A stretch of DNA of 35,636 nt, taken from assembly GCA_003142185.1 (NCBI GenBank), contig PLOR01000103.1, positions 1 to 35,636 on the forward strand, given 5' to 3'. The stretch comes from Bryobacterales bacterium. GTDB lineage: Bacteria > Acidobacteriota > Terriglobia > Bryobacterales > Bryobacteraceae. The notes beneath the pieces are model-generated. The model was not told the DNA's origin and made no database searches. It saw nothing but the letters and a program-made list of their open reading frames with translations. This document shows positions 1-7,530 of the stretch, piece after piece. Within the stretch, counting starts at the first letter, position 1, and each line of letters begins with the position of its first letter. The translations under genes were made by a program, and so were the position numbers.

Positions 1-147
1 CCGCACCCCATCCGTCAGGAAGAGCTAAGAGCGACGTTCAACCCCGGCAATGGATGGCACATCGTCGCCATCGAACCGGACCGGATTCAGACGAGATACC
101 ACGACGACGGCGCACCGGCCTGGTTCGCGACAATCAAACGGATCTAG
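1..147 (+). CDS. C-terminal fragment of a class I SAM-dependent methyltransferase-like protein (5' end outside window)
   Basis: Frame 1 is open from the first base to a TAG at 145-147, giving 48 residues with no start codon, so the gene begins upstream. The fragment contains HPIRQEELRATF followed by a stretch of the form GWHIVAIEPDRIQTRYHDD and ends AWFATIKRI. In my recollection this resembles the last strand-helix-strand of small class I methyltransferases, where the sequence 'eelr..f..gw.v..iep' precedes a final 'aWla.i.r'. The catalytic SAM-binding part is not in the window, so substrate and function cannot be given. A different enzyme with a similar tail is possible. The 272 bases that follow, up to the convergent gene at 420, hold no supported gene. 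Confidence 0.5.
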   Translation, partial: PHPIRQEELRATFNPGNGWHIVAIEPDRIQTRYHDDGAPAWFATIKRI

Positions 148-419
148 ATTGCGGGGACTGGTCGGCCCGGTGAGAGATACTCGTGCCGTCACTCATGACT
201 CAATTGGTGAAAAATCGCCGAATCACTCATCGACCATCGATACCAATGCAAGCCATGAGCGGGAGCGCATAACGCCAGTTCTGGACGGTTAACGCACGAC
301 TCGGAAACTGCGCGGACTCGGGCGCTCTTGGCCCCAAGTCCCGTTCTGGGACGTTAGCCGGGGGCCTTCCGGTTCGCTATCCAGTGCCGCCAGATATTGG
401 CTTAAAGAACGGCGTGTCT
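148..419. other. Intergenic stretch with two short related hairpins, no gene
   Basis: There is no convincing coding sequence here on either strand. Two short related motifs are visible: CCAGTTCTGG within 270-290 and CCCGTTCTGGG within 341-352. Each is a small inverted repeat followed by a GTTA-containing tail. They lie between the ends of two convergent genes, so they may be degraded repeat copies or weak terminators. No T-run follows either one. Confidence 0.35.
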
Positions 420-1751
420 TCATCCCGCCGCACCCTGCCACCTATGCCTTGTGAAATCGGGGAATTTAACCGGGGCGCTGCCGCGGGCTACCGATTCTTC
501 GCTCAACGGGCCGGGGGCGCTCCAGGCGGCTGCATCATAGACATCGATATCGGGGGCGGTGCCTTCCTTCATGCACTCGATCAAGCGCCAGGCCATCACG
601 AAATCCATGCCGCCGTGGCCGCCTTTCTCGAGTGCCAGCGCACCCAACTTGGTCCAGTATGGGTGCTCGAATTTGGGCTTGTACGGGTCGATAGATGCGA
701 ATTCCTCTTTGGGCGAGCCATCGACGTAAATGCGCGGCGGGTAATCGCGGAAGATGCCTTTGGTGCCGGCCACCAGGTTGATGCGGTCGTAGGGCTGCGG
801 CGTCGAGGTGTTGTGTTCGAGCGTGATCACCTTGCCCCGCGCGGTGCGGATGAGGCTGATGTTGAGGTCGCCGCAGCGGTAGATTTCTTTCTGCCGCGGA
901 TCGTCCGCGGCCAGGTGCGTTTTGCGGTACTCGGGGAGAGAGGCGACCGGCGAGCTCATCGACACCAGCGTGTCGAAACGGTCGCCGCGGTTGATGTCGA
1001 GATAGTGCGCCACCGGGCCCAGACCGTGCGTGGGGTAGAGATTGCCGTTCCGGTCCAGGTGCTCGAAGCGCCGCCACAAACCCTCGCCCTCGTTCGAGAA
1101 CAGGATTTCGCGCAGGTCGTGGTTATAGGCGCAGGCGGCGTGGGTGATTTCGCCGAACAGGCCGGCGCGCACCATGTTCCACACCATCATTTCGTTGTAA
1201 CCGTAGCAGCAGTTTTCGAGCTGAATGCAATGACGGCGCGTAGCTTCCGAAGTATCGACCAGCGCCCAGCAATCGTCGATGGTGCGGGCGGCGGGAACTT
1301 CCACCGCGACGTGTTTGCCCTGCTTCATGCCGGCCAGCGCCATCGGCACGTGCCAGATCCACGGAGTGGCGATGATGACGAGGTCAAGATCGTCGCGCCC
1401 TACCAGCTTTTCGTACGCATGATCGCCTTCGTGATAGAGCTCGGGCGCAGGCTTGCCCGATTGGAGCAGGCGCGCTTTCGCTTTTTCGGTTTTCTCGGGC
1501 ACCACGTCGCAGAGAGCCAGGATTTCGACATCCGGGATGGCGGTGAACTCATCGATGAGGGAATTGCCGCGGCCGCCGATGCCGATGAAGCCGAGCCGCA
1601 CTTTGGCACGGACCTCGAAGCGCATGCCGGCTACGCTTTGCCCGGCCGGGCCTGCATCCTGGGTAGCGCGCGCCAGTCCCGCGCCGAGCGAGGCCAGCCC
1701 GGCGAGGCGCAGCAGGTCGCGGCGGGAAGCCGCCAGATCGTGGTCGTCCAT
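420..1751 (-). CDS. Tat-exported Gfo/Idh/MocA protein of the glycoside hydrolase family 109 type
   Basis: A 443-residue protein. The ATG at 1751 is chosen because GGAGGT lies 5 nt upstream; a longer in-frame start would run into the preceding gene. The N-terminus carries a twin-arginine signal (ASRRDLLRLAG, about residues 8-18) followed by a hydrophobic stretch, so export as a folded, cofactor-loaded protein is likely. A dinucleotide-binding GIGGRG lies at about residues 57-62. Several stretches recall GH109 enzymes: KHVAVEVPAA, IQLENCCYGYNEMM, NGNLYPTHGLGP, GGHGGMDF and VYDAAAWSAPGPLSEES. Known GH109 members, such as alpha-N-acetylgalactosaminidases, cleave glycosides by an NAD-dependent oxidation-elimination mechanism. 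The true sugar specificity cannot be read from sequence. The start lies 2 nt after the stop of the symporter gene, so the two are almost certainly cotranscribed: release of a sugar outside the cytoplasm followed by sodium-driven uptake. A plain sugar dehydrogenase remains possible. Confidence 0.85.
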   Translation of the reverse strand: MDDHDLAASRRDLLRLAGLASLGAGLARATQDAGPAGQSVAGMRFEVRAKVRLGFIGIGGRGNSLIDEFTAIPDVEILALCDVVPEKTEKAKARLLQSGKPAPELYHEGDHAYEKLVGRDDLDLVIIATPWIWHVPMALAGMKQGKHVAVEVPAARTIDDCWALVDTSEATRRHCIQLENCCYGYNEMMVWNMVRAGLFGEITHAACAYNHDLREILFSNEGEGLWRRFEHLDRNGNLYPTHGLGPVAHYLDINRGDRFDTLVSMSSPVASLPEYRKTHLAADDPRQKEIYRCGDLNISLIRTARGKVITLEHNTSTPQPYDRINLVAGTKGIFRDYPPRIYVDGSPKEEFASIDPYKPKFEHPYWTKLGALALEKGGHGGMDFVMAWRLIECMKEGTAPDIDVYDAAAWSAPGPLSEESVARGSAPVKFPDFTRHRWQGAAG

Positions 1752-1753
1752 GG

Positions 1754-3550
1754 TTACCTCCAGATTCGTTGGATCACGCGAATGAGCGCGCTTCCGCTGG
1801 CCAGGCAAATGACGAGCAGGAAGAGCGCGTAACCGGTTCGCCCATACAGAAAATTACCGACCGTAAACAGCGCGGACCAGATGAGCGTGCAGCCGAGGAA
1901 CCAGCCGGCGAGGGCGAGCGGCACGTGAGCGGCGTCGGCCGCGGCCTCTTCGGCGCCAACACCGGCGATGGCGCGGATGGCCTTCCAGCCGGGGCCGGGC
2001 GGGTGCACTTTGCGGTAGAAGCTAATCAGCACTTCGGGATCCGTGCGCGGCCCGAGGTAGGCAGTGAGTATCCAGCAGACGGTGGTGCAGGCGACGGTGA
2101 TCAGCAACTGCCGCGTGGTGCCCAGGGCGATGCCGCTTTTCACCAGGACGAGAAAGAGGATCGAGATGCCGAAGGAGCTGGCCATGGCCACGATTTCGCA
2201 CCACGCCGTAACGCGCCACCAATACCAGCGCAGCAGATACAACAGGCCGGTGCCGGCGCCGACTTGCAGGATGAGGCTGAAAGCGTCTTTGGCGGTATCG
2301 AGTAGGAAAACCGTTGCCGATGAGAGTACGAACAGCAGAACAGTGGCGGCACGGCCGGCGGTCACATAGTGGTGTTCGGTGGCCGTGCGGTTTATGAAGC
2401 GGCGGTAGAAATCATGCACCAGGTAAGACGCGCCCCAGTTCAAGTGGGTGAGGATGGTGGAGGAATTGGCTGCTATCAGCCCGCCCAGCATCAGCCCCAG
2501 CCAGCCGGCCGGCAGGAAGCGCAGCATGGCGGGATAGGCGATGTCATGGCCGATCAGCGACGGGTCAAGGTGCGGAAAGGCGCGCTGGATATCGGCCAGT
2601 TGCGGGTATACGACGAGCGATGCGAGGCCGACCAGTATCCACGGCCAGGGGCGTAGCACGTAATGCGCGACGTTGAAGAACAGGGTTCCGGCGAGCGCGT
2701 CCTTTTCGGTTTTCGAGGCCAGCATGCGCTGCGCGATGTAGCTGCCGCCGCCGGGTTCCGCGCCGGGATACCAGACGGCCCACCACTGCACGGCGATGGG
2801 CATGATGAAGACGGCCACCGCCAGATCCCAGTTGCTGGTGAAATCGGGCAGCATGTTGAGATAGTGCAAACCGCCGGGCCCGCGGACGTGGGAGAGCTTG
2901 TCCACCAGGCCCGACATGCCGCCCACCTGCGGCAGGGTGACTGCGAAATAGGCGGCGGCGATGACGGCAGCCATTTTGATGAAGAACTGAATCATATCGA
3001 TGACCAGCACTCCCCAAAGGCCGGAATGGGCGGCGAACACGACGTTGAGCAGGCCGACCGCCAGCAGTGTTTCCCAACGGCTGAAACCGAACAGCACCGC
3101 GGCGATCTTGCAGGCGGCCAGGTTCACGGTGGCCATGATGATGCAATTGAAGAACAGGCCGAGGTAGAGGGCGCGGAAGCCGCGCACGGCGCTGGCGGCC
3201 TTGCCGGAGTAGCGGAGCTCGTAGAATTCCAGGTCGGTGAGGACGCCGGAGCGGCGCCACAGCCGCGCGTAGAAGAAAACCGTGGCCACGCCGGTGAGGG
3301 TGAAGGCCCACCACTGCCAATTGCCGGCCACTCCCTGGGTGCGGACGAAGTTGGCCACCAGGTTGGGGGTGTCGCTCGAAAAGGTGGTGGCCACCATGGA
3401 AAGGCCGGCCAGCCACCACGGAACGGAGCGGCCGGAGGCGAAGAATTCCGCGGTACTTTTGCCGGAGCGCTTGCTGACGAACAGGGCGGGCGCGAAACAG
3501 ATGGCGACCGAGGCAAGCGCAATGATCCAGTCGATCGCGTGCAGTTGCAT
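1754..3550 (-). CDS. Sodium:solute symporter (SSS family)
   Basis: A 598-residue polytopic inner-membrane protein beginning MQLHAIDWIIALASVAICF. The early segment with SGRSVPWWLAGLSMVATTFS matches the conserved TM1-TM2 region of SSS transporters, where a helix break binds sodium. About 13-15 hydrophobic segments follow. A longer hydrophilic loop with several basic residues lies in the last third. The length suits the larger sugar/solute branch of the family. The downstream GH109-type gene starts 2 nt after the stop, so the likely substrate is the sugar released by that enzyme; this is inference. No Shine-Dalgarno is evident before ATG 3550. A hairpin followed by six T's lies in the leader (see separate entry). 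Confidence 0.88.
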   Translation of the reverse strand: MQLHAIDWIIALASVAICFAPALFVSKRSGKSTAEFFASGRSVPWWLAGLSMVATTFSSDTPNLVANFVRTQGVAGNWQWWAFTLTGVATVFFYARLWRRSGVLTDLEFYELRYSGKAASAVRGFRALYLGLFFNCIIMATVNLAACKIAAVLFGFSRWETLLAVGLLNVVFAAHSGLWGVLVIDMIQFFIKMAAVIAAAYFAVTLPQVGGMSGLVDKLSHVRGPGGLHYLNMLPDFTSNWDLAVAVFIMPIAVQWWAVWYPGAEPGGGSYIAQRMLASKTEKDALAGTLFFNVAHYVLRPWPWILVGLASLVVYPQLADIQRAFPHLDPSLIGHDIAYPAMLRFLPAGWLGLMLGGLIAANSSTILTHLNWGASYLVHDFYRRFINRTATEHHYVTAGRAATVLLFVLSSATVFLLDTAKDAFSLILQVGAGTGLLYLLRWYWWRVTAWCEIVAMASSFGISILFLVLVKSGIALGTTRQLLITVACTTVCWILTAYLGPRTDPEVLISFYRKVHPPGPGWKAIRAIAGVGAEEAAADAAHVPLALAGWFLGCTLIWSALFTVGNFLYGRTGYALFLLVICLASGSALIRVIQRIWR

Positions 3551-3592
3551 GGGTATCTAAATGAGTCTACGACGATTCAACTGAGGCTCGCG

Positions 3593-3616
3593 AAAAAATG
3601 CGCCCGCAAGCGGGCG
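3593..3616 (-). terminator. Terminator-like hairpin in the leader of the symporter operon
   Basis: Read on the minus strand, CGCCCGC-TT-GCGGGCG (3616 to 3601) forms a 7-bp perfect stem with a two-base loop as written. It is followed by CA and then six T's (3598-3593), the layout of an intrinsic terminator. No minus-strand gene lies just upstream (deoA starts on the other strand at 3696). The structure therefore sits in the 5' leader of the symporter gene, about 43-66 nt before its ATG. It could act as an attenuator, or stop stray antisense transcription out of deoA. Confidence 0.5.
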
Positions 3617-3695
3617 TTGGCAAGCTAAAGCATGCCCCACCCCGGTAGCCGACTTTACTTTGATAGCTCGGGGATGCTAGCCTAAGTGTCTCATA

Positions 3696-5000
3696 ATGCG
3701 TACAGTTGACTTGATCCAGCGCAAGCGCGACGGGGCCGAGCTGACCCCTGAGGAAATTGAATTTCTGGTGGATGGCTACACCTCCGGCGAGATACCGGAC
3801 TACCAGATGTCCGCGTTTCTCATGGCCGTGTTCTATTCGGGCATGACCGACCGCGAAGTCAGCCGCCTGACCGAGTGCATGTTGCGATCCGGTGAAACGG
3901 CGGACCTTTCCGCCATTCCCGGCATCAAGGTGGACAAGCATTCCACTGGCGGGGTGGGCGACAAGACCAGCCTGGTGGTGGCGCCATTGGCCGCCGCCGC
4001 AGGCGTGGTGGTGCCGATGATGTCGGGCAGGGCGCTGGGCCACACGGGCGGCACGCTGGACAAGCTGGAATCGATTCCCGGCTTCCGCACCGACCTCTCG
4101 AGCGACGAGTTTCAACGGCAGCTTGCCGAACTGGGCCTGTGTTTCATCGGACAGACCGACCAGTTCGCGCCGGCCGACCGCAAGCTTTACGCGCTGCGCG
4201 ACGTCACCGGCACGGTGGAATCGATTCCGCTGATTGCCTCTTCGATCATGTCGAAGAAACTGGCGGAGGGCGTGGATGCGCTGGTGCTGGATGTGAAGGT
4301 GGGCAGCGGCGCGTTCATGAAGAAGCAGGTGGATGCGCGCCGGCTGGCGCAAACCATGGTGGGCATCGCCCGCCCCATGGACAAGAAGGTCCAGGCGCTG
4401 ATTACCGACATGAGCCAGCCGCTGGGCTACGCGGTGGGCAACGCGCTGGAAGTGATGGAAGCGTCGCAGACGCTGCAGAACGCCGGCCCGGCCGACCTGA
4501 CGAAGCTCTGCCTGGAACTGGCCGCGCGCATGATTTTCCTCGGCAAGCAGGCGGCTACCCTCGAAGAAGCGCGCCTGGTCGCCGAAAGACACCTGGTGGA
4601 TGGCTCGGCTTACAAGAAGTTCAAGGACGTGGTGGCCGCGCAGGGCGGCAATCCGCAAGCGCTGGATAATTTCGTGCTGCTGCCGAACGCCACCGGTGCG
4701 CGCGAAATCGCTTCGCCGCGCGCCGGCTACGTAAGCTTGATCGACGCCGAGGACATTGGCATCGCGGCCAACATGATTGGCGCCGGCCGGGACAAGAAGG
4801 AGGACGCGATCGACCCCGCCGTCGGCATCATCCTGGAAGTCAAGGCTGGCGAAAAGGTGGAAGCCGGCAGCATCCTATGCCGGCTGTATTACACCAAGGA
4901 AGATCGCGTGGAAGAAGCCGCCGAAAAAGTGGAGGATGCTTTCCACATCTCCGCGCAGCGGCCCGAAGAGCGCGAATTGATACTCGAGGTCGTCGGATAG
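3696..5000 (+). CDS. deoA: Pyrimidine-nucleoside (thymidine) phosphorylase
   Basis: A 434-residue cytoplasmic enzyme, the usual length for the family. It splits thymidine, uridine or deoxyuridine with phosphate into base and (deoxy)ribose-1-phosphate. The phosphate-binding KHSTGGVGDK is at residues 81-90 and the family signature SGRALGHTGGTLDKLESI at about 110-127. The IPLIASSIMSKKLAEG stretch, also typical, lies near residue 180. The C-terminal domain with a VKAGEKVEAGSILCRLYY segment is the expected small alpha/beta part. Whether it is thymidine-specific (deoA) or the broader Pdp cannot be decided here. It starts the nucleoside salvage operon: the nupC ATG follows its TAG by 2 nt. The start is chosen at the first ATG of the conserved N-terminus; the ribosome-binding site is weak. 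Confidence 0.93.
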   Translation: MRTVDLIQRKRDGAELTPEEIEFLVDGYTSGEIPDYQMSAFLMAVFYSGMTDREVSRLTECMLRSGETADLSAIPGIKVDKHSTGGVGDKTSLVVAPLAAAAGVVVPMMSGRALGHTGGTLDKLESIPGFRTDLSSDEFQRQLAELGLCFIGQTDQFAPADRKLYALRDVTGTVESIPLIASSIMSKKLAEGVDALVLDVKVGSGAFMKKQVDARRLAQTMVGIARPMDKKVQALITDMSQPLGYAVGNALEVMEASQTLQNAGPADLTKLCLELAARMIFLGKQAATLEEARLVAERHLVDGSAYKKFKDVVAAQGGNPQALDNFVLLPNATGAREIASPRAGYVSLIDAEDIGIAANMIGAGRDKKEDAIDPAVGIILEVKAGEKVEAGSILCRLYYTKEDRVEEAAEKVEDAFHISAQRPEERELILEVVG

Positions 5001-5002
5001 AA

Positions 5003-6226
5003 ATGGGCCGCTTCACCGGTCTGCTCGGGCTGGTGGCCATTCTCGGTGTAGCTTGGCTGTTCTCCAATAACAAGCGCGCCATCAAACCGCGCATCGTGGC
5101 CTGGGGTTTGGGCCTGCAGATCGTCTTCGCGGTGCTGGTGCTGAAGACCGATCTCGGCAAAGTGTTCCAGGCAATCGGCGTCGGCGTAAACGCCATGCTG
5201 GGCTATACCGAGGCCGGCAGCGAGTTCGTCTTCGGCCCGATGGGGAAATCGAGCGGCGGGTTCGGCGTGGTGTTCGCGTTTCAGGTTCTGCCGATCATCA
5301 TTTTCATCGCGTCGTTCTTCTCCATCCTGTATTACCTGGGCATCATGCAATGGATCGTACGCGGCATGGCGATCGGGATGCAAAAGGTGATGGGCGTGAG
5401 CGGCGCCGAATCGCTGAACGTGGCGGCCAGCATCTTCATGGGGCAGACCGAAGCGCCCCTCACCATTCGCCCGTTCCTGGCCGGCCTCACCGAATCGGAG
5501 TTGTTCACGGTGATGGCCAGCGGGATGGCTCACGTCTCGGGTTCGGTGATGGCGGCCTATGTGAAGATCGCCGGCGTCTCGATCACGCATCTGCTCACGG
5601 CGGTGATCATGACCGCGCCCGCCACCATCATGCTATCCAAGATTCTGGTGCCGGAAACGGGCCATCCGGTCACCGCGGGCAGGGTGGACCTGAAAGTGGA
5701 AAAGACCGCCGTGAACGTGATCGATGCGGCGGCGCAGGGCGCGGGCGACGGTCTCCACCTGGCGCTGAATGTGGCCGGCATGCTGATCGCCTTTCTGGCG
5801 CTGATCGCCATGATCAATGGCATTCTGGGCGGCATTCACGGGCTGCGGTGGATGAACTGGCTGCCGGCGTCGCTCGAGCAGATTTTCGGCGTGGTATTCG
5901 CGCCGGTGGCGTACCTGCTGGGCGTGCCGTGGAAAGATGCGCCCGCCATCGGCAACCTGCTGGGCACGCGGCTGGTGCTCAATGAATTCGTCGCGTTTCT
6001 CAAGCTGGGCCCGATGAAGGCCGGCCTGGACCCACGCTCCTTCGTCATCGCCACTTACGCGCTGTGCGGTTTCGCTAATTTCAGCTCGATCGCCATCCAG
6101 ATCGGCGGCATTGGCGCGCTGGCGCCGAGCCGGAAGTCCGATCTGGCGCGCCTCGGCCTGCGCGCGGTGGCGGCCGGGACGATGGCCAACTTCATGTCGG
6201 CCTGCATTGCGGGAATGATTTTATGA
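5003..6226 (+). CDS. nupC: Concentrative nucleoside transporter, NupC family
   Basis: A 407-residue inner-membrane importer that brings nucleosides in with sodium or protons. The ATG at 5003 was chosen over a longer in-frame reading because the protein then begins MGRFTGLLGL, as family members do, and GAGG lies about 14 nt upstream inside deoA. The conserved GQTEAPL (about residues 147-153) is the nucleoside-binding motif after the re-entrant hairpin. NEFVAFLKL and the FANFSSIAIQIGG segment towards the C-terminus are the second conserved half. It is translationally coupled on both sides: 2 nt after the deoA stop, and ATGA overlap with the purine phosphorylase gene at 6223-6226. Its position inside the operon supports its role as the uptake step. 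Confidence 0.94.
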   Translation: MGRFTGLLGLVAILGVAWLFSNNKRAIKPRIVAWGLGLQIVFAVLVLKTDLGKVFQAIGVGVNAMLGYTEAGSEFVFGPMGKSSGGFGVVFAFQVLPIIIFIASFFSILYYLGIMQWIVRGMAIGMQKVMGVSGAESLNVAASIFMGQTEAPLTIRPFLAGLTESELFTVMASGMAHVSGSVMAAYVKIAGVSITHLLTAVIMTAPATIMLSKILVPETGHPVTAGRVDLKVEKTAVNVIDAAAQGAGDGLHLALNVAGMLIAFLALIAMINGILGGIHGLRWMNWLPASLEQIFGVVFAPVAYLLGVPWKDAPAIGNLLGTRLVLNEFVAFLKLGPMKAGLDPRSFVIATYALCGFANFSSIAIQIGGIGALAPSRKSDLARLGLRAVAAGTMANFMSACIAGMIL

Positions 6227-7041
6227 TTACGGAAGCCAAATCTCTGCTGATTAGCCGCACCGCCCTTCGCCCGGCCATCGGCGTGGTGTTGGGCAGCGGC
6301 CTGGGAGCGTTCGCCGACGAATTGAGCGATCGCACCGTTATCCCCTACGCCGAAATTCCCGGCTGGCCCGTCTCCACCGCCGTCGGCCACGCGAGCACGC
6401 TGGTAGTGGGCAACCTGGGCGCGCTGCCGGTCGCCGTGATGTCGGGACGGCCCCATTTATATGAAGGATATTCGCCGGCGCAGGTGGTCTTCCCGGTGAA
6501 CGTGCTGCACGCATTCGGCGTGCGGTCGATGGTTTTCACCAACGCCGCGGGCGGCATTCACGGTTCGCTCGAGCCAGGCGAGCTGGTGCTGATCTCGGAC
6601 CACATCAACCTGCAGGGATCGAACCCGCTGACCGGCCCCAACGAAGACTTGCTCGGCCCTCGTTTTCCGGACATGTCGGAAGCTTATTCGCGCCATTATC
6701 GCGAGCTCGCCAAGAGCGTGGCCGCGGAGTTGTGCATCTTCATGCCCGAAGGCGTCTATGCCGGCATGCTGGGCCCCAGCTACGAAACGCCCGCCGAGAT
6801 TCGATTTTTGCGCACCATCGGCGCCGATGTGGTGGGCATGTCCACGGTGGCCGAAGTGATCGCCGCCAATCACATGGGAATGAAAGTGCTGGCGGTTTCC
6901 TGCATCACCAACATGGCGGCCGGGCTCAGCGACCGGAAGATCAGCCACGAGGAAGTGCTCGAAACGGGCGCGGCGGTTCGCGATACCCTGGTGAAGTTCC
7001 TGCGCATGGTGCTGCCGCGTTTGGAACAGGATGAATTGTAG
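6223..7041 (+). CDS. punA: Purine-nucleoside phosphorylase, trimeric type I
   Basis: A 272-residue cytoplasmic enzyme that phosphorolyses (deoxy)inosine and (deoxy)guanosine. VLGSGLG at residues 22-28 binds phosphate. VGHAST (55-60) and SGRPHLYEGY (74-83) match the PNP/MTAP family signature, and TNAAGGI near 107 follows. LGPSYETPAEIRF and VVGMSTVAEVIAANHMGM form the purine and ribose site. The methionine-containing GMST and the asparagine before MGM point to a purine-nucleoside phosphorylase rather than an MTA phosphorylase. The start overlaps the nupC stop by 4 nt (ATGA). The 102 bases before the next gene carry a mirrored hairpin pair. Confidence 0.93.
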   Translation: MITEAKSLLISRTALRPAIGVVLGSGLGAFADELSDRTVIPYAEIPGWPVSTAVGHASTLVVGNLGALPVAVMSGRPHLYEGYSPAQVVFPVNVLHAFGVRSMVFTNAAGGIHGSLEPGELVLISDHINLQGSNPLTGPNEDLLGPRFPDMSEAYSRHYRELAKSVAAELCIFMPEGVYAGMLGPSYETPAEIRFLRTIGADVVGMSTVAEVIAANHMGMKVLAVSCITNMAAGLSDRKISHEEVLETGAAVRDTLVKFLRMVLPRLEQDEL

Positions 7042-7048
7042 ACAAAGG

Positions 7049-7119
7049 TGGGGCAGGCCATCGTCTTTTGTGGCCTGCCGATGGAAGACAGGCGACAAAA
7101 ACCGATCGCCTGTCCTACC
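7049..7119. repeat. Mirrored hairpin pair (REPIN-like), copy 1
   Basis: Two perfect 9-bp hairpins face each other. The first has GGCAGGCCA (7052-7060), loop TCGTCTTTTG, and TGGCCTGCC (7071-7079). The second has GACAGGCGA (7087-7095), loop CAAAAACCGA, and TCGCCTGTC (7106-7114). The second loop is close to the reverse complement of the first. The same design occurs at 8881-8969 with different stem bases. This is the layout of short mobile REP pairs. Confidence 0.8.
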
Positions 7120-7143
7120 AGCACAGCATTTTCGGAATCGCCG

Positions 7144-7530
7144 ATGAACGATCCACTCCTCGACGCCGCGCTCGGTGCGCGCCAGCACGCCTTCGCGCCT
7201 TACTCGAAATTCCAGGTTGGCGCCGCGATTGAAGACTCGTCGGGCCACATCCACACCGGCTGCAATGTGGAGAACGCGACTTACGGCCTCACTGTATGCG
7301 CCGAGCGCGTGGCAGTGTTCAAGGCCATTTCCGAGGGCGTGCGCCAGTTCCGCCGCGTCGCCGTAGCCGCCGATACCGACGTTCTCACGCCGCCCTGCGG
7401 CGCGTGCCGGCAGATCCTTTGGGAATTTTGCGGCGACGTGGAGATCGTGCTGGTCAACCCGCGCGGCAAAATCGAAACTTATCAAATGCGGGATCTCTTC
7501 CCCAAGCCATTCGATGCTTCGTATCTGTAG
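7144..7530 (+). CDS. cdd: Cytidine deaminase
   Basis: A 128-residue cytoplasmic zinc enzyme converting cytidine and deoxycytidine to uridine forms, which the phosphorylase in the same operon can then split. The ATG at 7144 is chosen because MNDPLLDAALGARQHAFAPYSKFQVGAA is the normal N-terminus; the in-frame upstream reading is encoded by the hairpin pair. Zinc ligands and the catalytic acid are in place: C52-A-E54, and C85 and C88 in PPCGACRQ. NVENATYG (about 41-48) is the nucleoside-binding stretch. The length is that of the small tetrameric class. Its 3' end overlaps the next gene by 17 nt. Confidence 0.94.
   Translation: MNDPLLDAALGARQHAFAPYSKFQVGAAIEDSSGHIHTGCNVENATYGLTVCAERVAVFKAISEGVRQFRRVAVAADTDVLTPPCGACRQILWEFCGDVEIVLVNPRGKIETYQMRDLFPKPFDASYL

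Noticed and set aside
50-292. 80-codon plus-strand ORF near the window start
   Set aside because: It overlaps the methyltransferase fragment in another frame, has no ribosome-binding site and low-complexity composition.
270-352. Two GTTCTGG-containing short inverted repeats as a LexA or other regulator site
   Set aside because: Stems are only 3-5 bp, the sites lie between gene ends, not promoters, and there is no supporting copy elsewhere in the window.
384-1832. Long plus-strand ORF (482 codons) opposite the GH109-type gene
   Set aside because: It is antisense to a gene with clear motifs, signal peptide and ribosome-binding site; its composition reflects reverse-complement codon bias in GC-rich DNA.
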